A stretch of 64,000 bases of DNA, taken from contig JBFMDX010000001.1 in assembly GCA_040753795.1 (NCBI GenBank), positions 1 to 64,000 of the forward strand, given 5' to 3'. Shown here piece after piece: positions 1 to 8,104 of this stretch (position 1 is the first letter of the stretch; every line of letters starts with the position of its first letter). A model generated the notes under the pieces. The model worked only from the letters and a program-made list of their open reading frames with translations, did not search any database and was not told the origin of the DNA. Both the position numbers and the translations under genes were made by a program. The stretch comes from Thermodesulfobacteriota bacterium (GTDB taxonomy: Bacteria; Desulfobacterota; Desulfobacteria; Desulfobacterales; Desulfosudaceae).

Positions 1-42
1 GGCCGGGGGGTCGAGGGGTCGGGGGCGCAAGGGGACGAGTGA
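1..42 (+). CDS. C-terminal end of an upstream gene (partial)
   Basis: The first 42 bases are open in frame 1 and end with TGA at 40-42. The codons read a Gly/Glu-rich tail (GRGVEGSGAQGDE). The stop overlaps the start of the next gene (GTG 39 / ATG 42), a typical translational coupling. In Ton-type clusters of this phylum the gene before the short ExbB is often another MotA/TolQ/ExbB protein, but nothing in these 13 residues can show that. Low confidence; the function is unknown from this window. Confidence 0.35.
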   Translation, partial: GRGVEGSGAQGDE

Positions 43-671
43 TGTATTTTTTGCAGGACTATGCCTACAGAATTTACGGCTACCTTTCCAGCGGCGGCGT
101 GATGATGATCCCCCTGCTGGGGGTCTCTTTTGCCATGTGGGTCCTGATCATCCACCGGGCCGTTTTTTTGCGGCGCCTTTATTTGAAACACATGCCCCGC
201 CGGGAAGCCGGGCAACTGATCCGGGAAAACCGCCAGCCCGCGCCCCAATACCAGGGCGTGAACGCCTTGCTGGTGCGGGCATTCCTGGCCCGGCGCTGCG
301 GCCGGCCGGAGCTTGACGTCCATATCCTGGACGAAACCGTCCTGTCCGTGGTGGTCTCCCTGGACCGGCATCAGTCGGCCATCAATATCCTGGCCGGCGT
401 GGCGCCGCTGCTGGGTCTGCTGGGCACGGTCACCGGCATGATCGTTACCTTTGACGTCATCACCCAGTTCGGCACGGGCAATGTCCGGGCACTGGCCGGG
501 GGCATATCGGAAGCATTGATCACCACCGAAACCGGGCTGCTGATTTCCATCCCGGGTTTATACATGAGCGGTTTTCTCGCCCAGCGGGCAACCACCCTCA
601 AACAGCGGGTGGCCTCCGCCGGCATTTATCTGAAACGGTTTATAACGGAGGCCGCGCAGCCGAAATGCTGA
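42..671 (+). CDS. exbB: ExbB/TolQ/MotA-family proton channel subunit
   Basis: Inner-membrane proton-channel subunit that, with ExbD, powers TonB-dependent outer-membrane transport. The 209-residue protein has the family's three membrane segments, near residues 17-36, 115-135 and 160-180. The second contains APLLGLLGTVTGM and the third TTETGLLISIPGLY, both hallmarks of ExbB/TolQ. The start is ATG 42 or GTG 39; AAGGGG lies just upstream and the previous stop overlaps. It overlaps exbD by 7 bases (665-671), so the two form one operon. TonB is not next door: a tonB-TPR pair lies 15 kb away on the other strand and may be the partner. TolQ cannot be fully excluded, but no tolB/pal is visible. Confidence 0.9.
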   Translation: MYFLQDYAYRIYGYLSSGGVMMIPLLGVSFAMWVLIIHRAVFLRRLYLKHMPRREAGQLIRENRQPAPQYQGVNALLVRAFLARRCGRPELDVHILDETVLSVVVSLDRHQSAINILAGVAPLLGLLGTVTGMIVTFDVITQFGTGNVRALAGGISEALITTETGLLISIPGLYMSGFLAQRATTLKQRVASAGIYLKRFITEAAQPKC

Positions 672-1078
672 ATATCACCGCCGCCCGACGATCCCAGAAA
701 AAAGGGGTGGAGCTGAACATGGCGCCCCTGATCGACATGGTTTTCCTGCTGCTGATCTTTTTTCTGGTCACCACCAGCTTTGTCCGGGAGACCGGCGTGG
801 ACGTGCGGCGGCCGACGGCCGCCACCGCCGCCGGCAAGGAAAAAGCCACCATCATGATCGGCGTCACTCCGGACAACCGTATCTTCATGGATCGCAGGGA
901 AATCGACATCCGGGCGGTCCGGGTCAACGTGGAGAGGGCCCTGACCGAGATACCGGACGCCGGGGTGATCATCGTGGCGGACCGGGAAAGTACCACCGGC
1001 GCGGTGATCCGAATCATGGACGCCTGCAAACTGGCCGGAGCGGAGAACGTTTCCATCGCGGCCAGCGTAAACGAGTAA
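665..1078 (+). CDS. exbD: ExbD/TolR-family transport protein
   Basis: Partner of ExbB in the proton-motive-force-driven motor. The 137-residue protein has a short cytoplasmic N-terminus, one membrane helix (about residues 20-41) starting APLIDMVFLLLIFF with the conserved proton-path Asp at residue 24, and a C-terminal periplasmic domain ending near residue 135. Length fits the family (130-150). The ATG at 665 lies inside the end of exbB, so translation is probably coupled. A stem GGAATTGG/CCAATTCC lies 15 bases after the stop (1093-1116) but has no T tract, so termination there is uncertain. Confidence 0.9.
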   Translation: MLNITAARRSQKKGVELNMAPLIDMVFLLLIFFLVTTSFVRETGVDVRRPTAATAAGKEKATIMIGVTPDNRIFMDRREIDIRAVRVNVERALTEIPDAGVIIVADRESTTGAVIRIMDACKLAGAENVSIAASVNE

Positions 1079-1092
1079 TACCGATTTGATTT

Positions 1093-1116
1093 GGAATTGG
1101 TATAAGAGCCAATTCC
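1093..1116. repeat. Short inverted repeat after exbD
   Basis: GGAATTGG (1093-1100) and CCAATTCC (1109-1116) form an 8-bp stem with an 8-base loop in the short exbD to NRDE-gene gap. No uridine tract follows, so it is not a classic intrinsic terminator; it could stabilise the mRNA 3' end or be a small dispersed repeat. Confidence 0.4.
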
Positions 1117-1170
1117 GTCCCCACCGGGTATCCGATTGAACTTCCCGGCAAAACCGGATATAACTCCGGC

Positions 1171-1968
1171 ATGTGCCTGCTTTTTATCGCCATCAACCGT
1201 CATCCCGATTACCCGCTGGTGATTGCCGGAAACCGGGATGAGTTCTATCGCCGGCCCACGGAAAAACTCTCCTTCTGGAAGGACCACCCTGGGCTTCTGG
1301 CTGGCCGGGACCTGGAAGCCGGCGGGACCTGGCTGGGCGTGACCCGCTCCGGACGGATCGCCGCCATCACCAATTACCGGGATCCGGCCCGGGTAAAAGA
1401 GAACGCGCCGTCCCGCGGGCGGCTGGTCCTTGATTTTCTGGCCGGATCATCCGCGCCGCCGGACTTCTGCCGGGAAAACGCGGAGCGGATGGCCGGCTGC
1501 AACGGGTTCAACCTGGTTTTCGGGGACGTGACTTCTCTATATTACTATTCCAACCGCGGCCAGGGGCCGGTTGCCCCAATTGCCGACGGCCTCCACGGCC
1601 TGAGCAATCACCTGCTGAACACGCCCTGGCCCAAGGTGGAGAAGGGGAAGCAGCGCCTGGCCCAATTGCTGAATACGCCCGGACCACTTGATCCGGAATC
1701 GGTTTTTTCTCTTCTCCAGGACCGGGAAACAGCGCCGGATAACGCCCTGCCGCAAACCGGGGTGGGGCTGGACTGGGAACGGAAACTTTCTCCCCTGTTT
1801 ATCGTCACGGACGTGTACGGAACCCGGAGTTCTTCGGTAATCACCGTCGACCGGGAGAACAGGGTGACCTTTTCCGAGCGCACCTTTACGCCCGATGCCC
1901 TCGGCCGGCTGGCCGTTTCCACCGAAACCCTGGTTGTGCAGGCGGAGTCGTCCGGCGGCAGGATTTGA
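1171..1968 (+). CDS. NRDE-family protein (TANGO2-like)
   Basis: Member of the NRDE/TANGO2 family, proteins with an N-terminal-nucleophile-hydrolase-like fold whose biochemical role is unsettled; the eukaryotic homologue is linked to heme and lipid handling. The 265-residue sequence begins with Met-Cys and carries the defining Asn-Arg-Asp-Glu at residues 21-24 within IAGNRDEFYRRPT, followed by GGTWLG near residue 50 and NHLLNTPWPK near residue 150, all family landmarks. No signal peptide, so cytoplasmic. It starts 92 bases after exbD and 20 bases before the next gene on the same strand, so it could be cotranscribed with either. Family call is firm, function is not. Confidence 0.9.
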   Translation: MCLLFIAINRHPDYPLVIAGNRDEFYRRPTEKLSFWKDHPGLLAGRDLEAGGTWLGVTRSGRIAAITNYRDPARVKENAPSRGRLVLDFLAGSSAPPDFCRENAERMAGCNGFNLVFGDVTSLYYYSNRGQGPVAPIADGLHGLSNHLLNTPWPKVEKGKQRLAQLLNTPGPLDPESVFSLLQDRETAPDNALPQTGVGLDWERKLSPLFIVTDVYGTRSSSVITVDRENRVTFSERTFTPDALGRLAVSTETLVVQAESSGGRI

Positions 1969-1988
1969 AAAACTAACGAGCGGGACAG

Positions 1989-3917
1989 ATGACGGATTCG
2001 TTCACAAAGCAGAACCGGCTTGCGATTGCCTTCCTTCTGGCCTTATGTCTGGGCGTTTTTTTTAATACCTTTTCCAACGCGTTTGTCTGGGATGACCTGT
2101 CGCTGATCCCCGGCGACCGTTACATCAAAACCCTCCGCCATATTCCCCTGTTTTTCACGCCGCGTTACTGGAGCGACCTGCAGCCATACTCTGATCTGGC
2201 CGTCGTGTACCGGCCTGTCCGGACCATCACCTTCGCCATCGATTATTTCTTCTGGGGCCTGAATCCCGCCGGTTATCACTTTACCAATCTGCTGCTGCAC
2301 GCGGCCAACGTGTTGCTGATCTTCTATCTGATAACGGTCATCGGCCGCAGCGCGGGAGATGCTCTTCCTCAAAACAACGCCCGGGGCCCGTGGCTGATGG
2401 GGCTGCCGTTTCTGACGGCGGCCCTGTTCGCGGTCCATCCCGTGCACACGGAATCCGTGACCTATGTTAAAAACCGCTCCGATCTGCTGGCCCTGCTGTT
2501 TTTCCTGGCGGCCTGGCTGCTCTTTATCCGGACCGGGGCGCCGGTCCGGCGCCTGACGCGCCTGGCCGGTTCGCTGCTGTGCTTCGTGCTGGCGGTCCTG
2601 TCCAAGGAAGTGGCCCTGACCCTGCCGGGGGTGTTGGCGTTTCATGCTTTCTGCTTTCAGGACAAAAAGGAGCGTTTCCACTCATACCGTTGGATTGTCC
2701 CTTACGGTCTGATGATCCTGGTCTATGGCGGGTTCATCCTGGCCCTCCGCGCCCGTGCCGGTATTCCCGCGGATGATTTTCACATCAGCGTTGGCCGGCA
2801 TGTGCTGGCGGTCGTGAAAACCGTCGGCACCTATTTGTCGCTCCTGGCTTTCCCGTTCCATCTCAACGCCGACCGGGCCTTTTTTATTCCCCATTCTATC
2901 CGGGAACCGGCTGTCCTCCTGTCGCTGGCGGTCATGGCCGCGATTGCCGTCGCGGCGGTCCTGGCCCGGCGCCGGTCCAGAACGATTTTTTTCGGCATCG
3001 GCTTTATGCTGCTGACTTTGATACCCCCGGCCAACATCATCTTTCTGGAGTCAAGGCCCATTGCTGAACAGCGACTGTATATTCCTTCCCTGGGATTCTG
3101 TCTCATTCTGGCCTGGCTGATCAACCGGCTGTATCGTTTCGGCCTGAATAAAAAGGCGTGGATCGTCCTGCCCTGGCTGATTGGCGGTCTGGTCATGGTC
3201 GGGTTTTCCGCCCGGGCCATCGTCCGTAACAGGGATTGGAAGGACCCGCTGACGTTTTACACCCGCACCCTGGCCGTCAGCCCGGACAGCTCCAAGATCC
3301 ACAACAGCCTGGGCGCCTTTCTGTCCGACCGGGGGCAGCCCGAACAGGCCATGGCGCATTACGAAGCGGCCCTGCGGCTCAATCCGGATTATGCCCAGGC
3401 GTACAACAATCTGGGCGTGGAGCTGTCGGAAACCGGCCGGCCGGATGAGGCGGTCAGGCAATTTGAGGAAGCCCTGCGGCTGGACCCGGGGTATGCGTCG
3501 GCGTACTACAATCTGGCCGCGGTTTTACTGGAGAAGGGGGACGTCGCGGCCGCCATCGCCCATTACGAGACCGCGGTACGATTGAAGCCGGACGCGGAAA
3601 TGCTCAACAACCTGGGGTCGGCCTATGCGATTGCCGGCCGCTTGGAGGAGGCCATGGACCGATATCTGGCGGCCCTGCGCCTGGACCCGGATTTTACTCT
3701 GGCCCTTGATAACCTGGGGAACGTGCTGAATAAGATCGGCGACATTGAAAAAGCCGCCGACCATGTTCTGGCTCCGGTATTGTCGACCCGGCAGATGGCC
3801 GGGGTTTACCATCGGCTGGCCACGATTCGTCTGGAAAATGGCGATCAGGCATCGGCTGCCTTGTATTTCCGTCGGGCGGCGGCCCTGGATCCGAACGCTT
3901 TGCCGCGTCATCAATAA
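1989..3917 (+). CDS. Multispanning membrane protein with C-terminal TPR repeats (TMTC-like)
   Basis: The 642-residue protein has an N-terminal half of about ten hydrophobic helices and a C-terminal half of four to six tetratricopeptide repeats (from about residue 425, with repeated NNLG, A..HYE.AL and RL.PD patterns). The N-terminus has VWDD followed by YRPVRT and a FHL-type hydrophobic segment (YHFTNLLLHAANVLL), the arrangement of GT-C-like glycosyltransferases and of TMTC/DUF1736 proteins. An inner-membrane glycosyltransferase with a TPR platform is the likely reading; donor and acceptor cannot be told. It lies 20 bases after the NRDE gene and converges on recD2. Confidence 0.8.
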   Translation: MTDSFTKQNRLAIAFLLALCLGVFFNTFSNAFVWDDLSLIPGDRYIKTLRHIPLFFTPRYWSDLQPYSDLAVVYRPVRTITFAIDYFFWGLNPAGYHFTNLLLHAANVLLIFYLITVIGRSAGDALPQNNARGPWLMGLPFLTAALFAVHPVHTESVTYVKNRSDLLALLFFLAAWLLFIRTGAPVRRLTRLAGSLLCFVLAVLSKEVALTLPGVLAFHAFCFQDKKERFHSYRWIVPYGLMILVYGGFILALRARAGIPADDFHISVGRHVLAVVKTVGTYLSLLAFPFHLNADRAFFIPHSIREPAVLLSLAVMAAIAVAAVLARRRSRTIFFGIGFMLLTLIPPANIIFLESRPIAEQRLYIPSLGFCLILAWLINRLYRFGLNKKAWIVLPWLIGGLVMVGFSARAIVRNRDWKDPLTFYTRTLAVSPDSSKIHNSLGAFLSDRGQPEQAMAHYEAALRLNPDYAQAYNNLGVELSETGRPDEAVRQFEEALRLDPGYASAYYNLAAVLLEKGDVAAAIAHYETAVRLKPDAEMLNNLGSAYAIAGRLEEAMDRYLAALRLDPDFTLALDNLGNVLNKIGDIEKAADHVLAPVLSTRQMAGVYHRLATIRLENGDQASAALYFRRAAALDPNALPRHQ

Positions 3918-3936
3918 TGATGTTCTATTGTGCTGA

Positions 3937-6117
3937 TCATTCAAGATCGGGGTTCAGTCTTGCCGCCAGCAGGGACAGGCGGCGGTGGGGGTCGTTCCGG
4001 CTCATGGCCACCTGTACCGCTTTGGTCGTGCCGATGAGTACCAGCAGCCGGCGGGCCCGGGTCATGGCGGTGTAGAGCAGGTTCCGCTCCAGCATGGTAT
4101 AGTGCTGGGTGATCAGGGGCACGATCACCGCCGGGTATTCGGAGCCCTGGGACTTGTGGACGGTGATGGCGTAGGCCAGGGTCAGTTCGTCGGTTTCGGA
4201 AAAATCGTAATCCACCAGCCGGCCGTCGTAGTCTACGGTCAACACCTGCCGCATCGGATCAACGGCGGCAACGGTGCCGATGTCGCCGTTAAAGACCTCC
4301 TTCTGATAGTTGTTCCTCAAATGAATCACCTTGTCCCCGGGCTTGAACCCGGTGCTGCCGGCGACGCCGGCCGCCGGGGCCGAATTCAGGGCGGCCTGCA
4401 GCTTCTGGTTCAGGTTGATGGTTCCGGCCGGGCCCTTGTGCATGGGCGTCAGCACCTGGATCCCGGTCAACGGGTCCAGCCCGAACATCCCGGGCAGGGT
4501 CTGGCCGCACAGTTCCACGATGCGGCCGGCAATGGCCTCGGGATCGCTTTCCTCGACAAACCAGAAGTCCTCATCCGGAGGCCGGCGCCGCGCCGTTTCC
4601 AGGTCGGGCGGCTGGCCGTTGCGGACGCGGTGGGCGTTGGTGACGATGGCGCTCTGCCGGGCCTGGCGGAAGATTTCGGTCAGGAGGAAAACCGGCAGCA
4701 TCTCCGACCGGATCAGGTCGGCCAGAACATTTCCCGGACCCACCGACGGCAGCTGAAAGACGTCTCCTACCAGCACCAGCACCGAGGAAACGGGGATGGC
4801 GGACAGCAGATGGTAGAAAAGTTGAATATCGACCATGGAGGCCTCGTCGACAATGACGGCATCGGCCTGGAGGGGATTGTCCCGGTTCCGGATAAACGAT
4901 TCGTCCTCCAGGTTGTACCCCAGCAGCTTGTGAATGGTGGCCGCGTCGTGATGCGACACCTCGGCCAGGCGTTTGGCCGCCCGGCCGGTCGGCGCGGCCA
5001 GGATGACCGTCCGGCCGGAGCCTTCCAGGACGGTGGTAATGGCCCGGACCAGGGTGGTCTTGCCCGTGCCCGGACCGCCGGTGATGACCACCACCCGGTG
5101 GCGAAAGACATTTTCCAGCACATTAAGCTGTTCCGAGGAAGGCTTGATGGCCAGCCGGCTGACGACCTGATCGATCAGGTCTTCAGAGCCGGCGGCGTCG
5201 GCGTCCTCCACGGGCGCGGCCAGCAGGGCCAGCAATCTGGCGGCGGTCATGGTTTCGGCTTCATGAAGCCGGGCCGGAAAGACCAGGTTGATGTCCGGAT
5301 CCGGGCCGGGCATGGCTTCCAGGACGACCTGGCCGCCGGCGGCCATACCGGCCAGGGCGGTTTCGGCCAGGGACGGATCGATCTGGAAAACAGATTCGCA
5401 CTGCTCCAGCAACTGACGCTCAAAGGCGAAAACATGGCCGGCGGAGACCTGCCGGGCCAGCAGGTGGGAAAGACAGGCCCGGATCCGGCGGGGATCGTCA
5501 GCCGCGGCCCCGGTACTTAAGGCAATGGCGTCGGCAATGACAAAGCCCGCGACTGGAATGTCCTCGACCAGACGGAAGGGATCGGTACGAAGCACGTTCA
5601 GGGATTCCGGCCCGTACTGCCGGAAGATTCTGGCGCTGTAGGCGATATCCACGCCCTTTTCCCGGAGAAAATCCATCAGCTCCCGGACGGCGTGGTGCTC
5701 CAGCCAGGCGGCCCGGATCATGGCGACCCGGGCCTGGCCGATGCCGGGCACTTCCGTCAACCGCTCCGGTTCCCGCTCGATCACGTGCAGGGAATCCGTA
5801 CCGAAGTGAGCCGTGATTCTGTCCGCCATGGCCGGCCCCAGGCCGCGGATCAGGCCGGATTTAAGGTAGCGATTAATGCCGTCGGTGGTGGCCGGCAGCA
5901 CGATCTCATAAGCGGTGATTTTAAGCTGCTGGCCGTACCTGGGATGCGCAACCCAGTCGCCGGTCACACGCACGGTCTGGCCGGGCGCGGCCGATGGCAT
6001 GACGCCCACCAGAGTGATCAGATTCTTATGGCCCGCGGTTCTCAGATCCGCCACCGAATAGCAGCTGACCTCGTTGCGGAACCGGATTCTCTCCAGACTG
6101 CCCTCAATGGTAATCAT
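3937..6117 (-). CDS. recD2: RecD2-type ATP-dependent DNA helicase
   Basis: Superfamily 1B 5'-3' DNA helicase of the RecD2 class found in bacteria without (or besides) RecBCD. At 726 residues it has the usual length. The N-terminal part has helix-hairpin-helix-like VPGIGQARVAMIRAAW; Walker A is GGPGTGKTT near residue 350, Walker B is VDEASMVD, and the last motifs include AYAITVHKSQGSEYPAVIVP and YTAMTRARR near the C-terminus. The open frame extends 12 codons upstream, but ATG at 6117 overlaps the gmhB stop as ATGA and begins MITIEGSLERIRF, like other RecD2 proteins, so that start is used. It is probably translated together with gmhB. Confidence 0.93.
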   Translation of the reverse strand: MITIEGSLERIRFRNEVSCYSVADLRTAGHKNLITLVGVMPSAAPGQTVRVTGDWVAHPRYGQQLKITAYEIVLPATTDGINRYLKSGLIRGLGPAMADRITAHFGTDSLHVIEREPERLTEVPGIGQARVAMIRAAWLEHHAVRELMDFLREKGVDIAYSARIFRQYGPESLNVLRTDPFRLVEDIPVAGFVIADAIALSTGAAADDPRRIRACLSHLLARQVSAGHVFAFERQLLEQCESVFQIDPSLAETALAGMAAGGQVVLEAMPGPDPDINLVFPARLHEAETMTAARLLALLAAPVEDADAAGSEDLIDQVVSRLAIKPSSEQLNVLENVFRHRVVVITGGPGTGKTTLVRAITTVLEGSGRTVILAAPTGRAAKRLAEVSHHDAATIHKLLGYNLEDESFIRNRDNPLQADAVIVDEASMVDIQLFYHLLSAIPVSSVLVLVGDVFQLPSVGPGNVLADLIRSEMLPVFLLTEIFRQARQSAIVTNAHRVRNGQPPDLETARRRPPDEDFWFVEESDPEAIAGRIVELCGQTLPGMFGLDPLTGIQVLTPMHKGPAGTINLNQKLQAALNSAPAAGVAGSTGFKPGDKVIHLRNNYQKEVFNGDIGTVAAVDPMRQVLTVDYDGRLVDYDFSETDELTLAYAITVHKSQGSEYPAVIVPLITQHYTMLERNLLYTAMTRARRLLVLIGTTKAVQVAMSRNDPHRRLSLLAARLNPDLE

Positions 6118-6698
6118 GCGGCCGGATCCGAATCGTGGTTGTCCTCCAGCCATTTGGCCGCGTCCAGGAGATCGGCGGCGACATATTCCGGAAATATGCC
6201 TTTTGCCATGAGTTGGGTTTCAGCCGTTTCGCCGTTGCCGGTCTTAACCAGGAGGCAGTAGCCGCAACCCGCGGCTTTGCCGCATTCGATATCCCGCTCG
6301 CTGTCTCCGATCATGCAGGCGGAAGACAGGTCGATGGTGTACCGCCGGCAGGCCTCGTGGATCAGTCCGGGCAGTGGCTTGCGGCAGTCGCAGCCCTCTT
6401 CCGGGGTGTGGGGGCAGTAAAAAATATCGGTAATTTTGCCGCCGTGGTCGACCACCGTATGGGTCAGTTTGGAAAAGATGTAATCCAGCCCTTCCCGGGT
6501 CATGAGGCCGCGGTTGACGGCCGACTGGTTGGAAATGATAATAATAGAAAAGTCCGCTTCCGTCAGCCGCCGGATGGCCTCCAGACTACCGGGAATAAAG
6601 ACCACCTCCGACCAGCCCTTAATGTAATCCGGCGAGTCCTGGTTGATGACGCCGTCTTTATCCAGAAAGACGACTTTTTCAAGCGCGGGTGGTTTCAT
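6114..6698 (-). CDS. gmhB: D-glycero-D-manno-heptose-1,7-bisphosphate 7-phosphatase
   Basis: HAD-family phosphatase that removes the 7-phosphate from heptose bisphosphate in ADP-heptose synthesis for the LPS inner core. The 194-residue protein has motif I VVFLDKDGVINQDSPDYI (residues 9-26), motif II IISNQSAV, the zinc-binding stretch CPHTPEEGCDCRKP and motif IV MIGDSERDIECGKAAGC, the order typical of GmhB. Length fits the family. It overlaps recD2 by four bases. Other heptose genes are not in this window. Histidinol-phosphatase of the same fold is the main alternative, but the NQD and Cys/His spacing favour GmhB. Confidence 0.9.
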   Translation of the reverse strand: MKPPALEKVVFLDKDGVINQDSPDYIKGWSEVVFIPGSLEAIRRLTEADFSIIIISNQSAVNRGLMTREGLDYIFSKLTHTVVDHGGKITDIFYCPHTPEEGCDCRKPLPGLIHEACRRYTIDLSSACMIGDSERDIECGKAAGCGYCLLVKTGNGETAETQLMAKGIFPEYVAADLLDAAKWLEDNHDSDPAA

Positions 6699-6762
6699 GG
6701 TTGCCTGTTGTATGTTTATGGCGCCTTATGGTTTTGATGCATTCGTAGACAGCCTTTACATC

Positions 6763-6790
6763 GTCATTCCGGGCTTGACCCGGAATCCAG
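6763..6790. repeat. REP-like palindrome
   Basis: ATTCCGGG and CCCGGAAT separated by CTTGA form a perfect 8-bp stem upstream of gmhB. The same palindrome is seen as a dispersed repeat in many proteobacterial genomes. Read in one frame it gives the familiar spurious peptide ending FRVKPGMTM, which should not be annotated as a gene. Confidence 0.7.
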
Positions 6791-6850
6791 CATCAAAATG
6801 ATATTGTTCATTTTCGAAGCCATCTGTGTTTATCATAACCCGAATGGCAA

Positions 6851-7055
6851 TCTCGAAAAAAGCCGTTTTGTTCGCTCCCCGATCATTTTGGGCGGTCTCA
6901 ACGTCCCTGGCTGAATTTCTCGAACTCGGGCTGTTCATTAGGTCATGAAATGTCCGGGCTTCACCCTCGGACAGCGAGAAATTCTTTACGCCAGGGACCT
7001 TGAGCCCTTTCTCCCCAAAATGATCGCAGGTCGCTCACAAAAGACTTTTTCCGAG
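6851..7055 (+). repeat. Long imperfect hairpin A (cassette-hairpin family, + orientation)
   Basis: About 205 bp forming one long interrupted hairpin. The outer arms pair (CTCG-AAAAAG..., TTTTGT, GATCATTTTGGG on the left; CCCAAAATGATC, GCTCAC, CTTTTTCCGAG on the right), then CCCTGGC/GCCAGGG, then the family core: AATTTCTCGAACTCGGGCTG at 6914-6933 and CCCTCGGACAGCGAGAAATT near 6964-6983. The arms and apical loop match copies E and G in reverse orientation. It lies 3' of the gene at 7241-7762 on that gene's strand. Apparent reading frames inside it (for example 6945-7166) are translations of the repeat. Confidence 0.85.
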
Positions 7056-7223
7056 CCCGTCAGCCGTCAGCTCCGGCAACTTGTCAACCCTCTTGCCACA
7101 CACGATGCAACGTCCGGCAGCCAGAGGCAGCCAAGGTTTCCGCTGACTTGCTTTAAAGACGGTTAATGCTCATTTTTCCTAGTTTGTCCAAAAAGCCAGC
7201 CTGGCGATCCTTTTGCGCTGAAT

Positions 7224-7233
7224 GGTTAGCCGG
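7224..7233. other. Boundary-like site GTTAGCCG, 3' side of the 7241-7762 gene
   Basis: GTTAGCCG at 7225-7232 lies 9 bases beyond the stop of the minus-strand gene 7241-7762, and its exact inverse CGGCTAAC lies at 7787-7794 just before the start codon. In integron cassettes the core site at the gene's 5' end (GTTRRRY) is complementary to the inverse core at the start of its attC. On the gene's strand this side reads GGCTAAC followed by CATTC, also attC-like, but a matching second half is not evident. A suggestive resemblance only. Confidence 0.35.
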
Positions 7234-7240
7234 ATCCACT

Positions 7241-7762
7241 CTATTTTATACTGAGCCATAAAAAAGCAAAAAAATGTTTCACCCCGTCTTTTTCATAGAT
7301 CGTTAACTTTTCATGTGACGCACTTAAAACATTTAAACCATAGGAATTTAGTTCTTTGTTTATCTTTTCAACTGTGGCTGTGCCAAATACAGCATTGTTA
7401 ACCGCATCACGCAATGCAATCACTTTAGGATTGTGCATGTTCTCGGCTGATCTTAATGCTGCCTCAAGTTCAGTTGGATTGTTTTTTTGTAGCAGAGACA
7501 ATATTTCATTTTCAAATACAGAATCATCCAGCAATTCAACTACGAACAGGCTTGTTAACTGATTTAGCTTGCCTTCTTTTTTTAATTCCTCCAATGCCCC
7601 CGCAAGAAGTTTGTGCCCCACCTCGGTTGATGAATAATATTGAAGGATACATAATGAATCAAAACCTGATTGTTGAACTTCCCAGCCTGCAAATGCAATA
7701 TTGGCTTTAAAATGGAGAAGAATAACGAGCAATACAATATATCGAATTGGCCTCAAATTCAT
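7241..7762 (-). CDS. Secreted hypothetical protein, hairpin-bounded cassette 1
   Basis: I do not recognise this 173-residue protein. It has a classical signal peptide (residues 1-25, hydrophobic IVLLVILLHF, likely cut after AFA) and a mostly helical, Lys/Glu/Leu-rich mature part, suggesting export to the periplasm. The gene is visibly richer in A+T than its neighbours, suggesting acquisition. It is bracketed by hairpins A (3' side) and B (5' side), and closer in by an inverted 8-mer, GTTAGCCG/CGGCTAAC. A weak GAGG (CGAGGATTAATT then ATG) precedes the start. It looks like a mobile-cassette gene rather than a housekeeping one. Confidence 0.7.
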   Translation of the reverse strand: MNLRPIRYIVLLVILLHFKANIAFAGWEVQQSGFDSLCILQYYSSTEVGHKLLAGALEELKKEGKLNQLTSLFVVELLDDSVFENEILSLLQKNNPTELEAALRSAENMHNPKVIALRDAVNNAVFGTATVEKINKELNSYGLNVLSASHEKLTIYEKDGVKHFFAFLWLSIK

Positions 7763-7786
7763 AATTAATCCTCGTAAACTCGTTAA

Positions 7787-7794
7787 CGGCTAAC
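7787..7794. other. Boundary-like site CGGCTAAC, 5' side of the 7241-7762 gene
   Basis: Exact inverse of GTTAGCCG at 7225-7232. On the gene's strand it reads GTTAGCC about 25 bases before the ATG, which resembles (one mismatch) the GTTRRRY core that starts an integron cassette. It also forms a small palindrome with GTTA at 7782-7785. Confidence 0.3.
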
Positions 7795-7838
7795 AATGAA
7801 ATTATATCGCAGGGCACAGTTGTCCAAAACAATCTGAC

Positions 7839-8020
7839 CTCGTGGGAAGGCGTTGGTGTGAGCGCCTTTTGAGCCGTTGGGGGAAAAGCGGGTTTAAGCC
7901 GTCTGCGTCAAGAATTTCTCGCTGTCTGAGGGCGTCAGCCCGAGTTCGAGAAATTGACGCAGACGGTTTAAACCCGCCCCCAAAAGGCTCATGGCGCGAA
8001 TAACAATGCCTTTCCGCGAG
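7839..8020 (-). repeat. Long imperfect hairpin B (cassette-hairpin family, - orientation)
   Basis: About 182 bp: outer arms CTCGTGGGAAGG/CCTTTCCGCGAG, then GTGAGCGCCTTTTGAGCC with GGCTCATGGCGCG, then GCGGGTTTAAGCCGTCTGCGTC pairing with GACGCAGACGGTTTAAACCCGC in two shorter blocks, then the core AATTTCTCG...CGAGAAATT. The apical loop is shortened to a GGGC-GTCA-GCCC tip. Orientation is opposite to A. Arms match those of D and F in reverse. It lies 3' of the GNAT gene on that gene's strand and is followed by the 66-bp tail at 8021-8086. Confidence 0.85.
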
Positions 8021-8086
8021 ACATCTCAATCCTCTTGCCCTCCGGGCAAGGGCAACCCCGCCAAAGCGGGGCCCGTGTCACCCGTG
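8021..8086 (-). repeat. Tail repeat attached to hairpin B
   Basis: Sixty-six bases that recur almost unchanged after hairpin C (8721-8788). They contain two small perfect stems, CTTGCCC/GGGCAAG and CCCCGC/GCGGGG. On the minus strand the tail sits between the gene end and the hairpin, so it travels as part of the same unit as the GNAT and fosX genes. Confidence 0.8.
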
Positions 8087-8104
8087 ATCGCAGGGTTGTA
8101 TTTT

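Noticed and set aside
3985-5520. 511-residue plus-strand ORF opposite recD2
   Set aside because: Gly/Gln/Arg-rich antisense frame of a clear RecD2 gene; high G+C keeps such frames open.
6756-6938. 60-residue minus-strand ORF ending FRVKPGMTM
   Set aside because: Translation of a widespread REP palindrome and of hairpin A; the same peptide tail occurs spuriously in many genomes.
6945-7166. 73-residue plus-strand ORF beginning with CPGFTL.QREIL
   Set aside because: The same peptide motif is read from other hairpin copies (for example upstream of 46908 on the minus strand); it is repeat sequence, not a gene.
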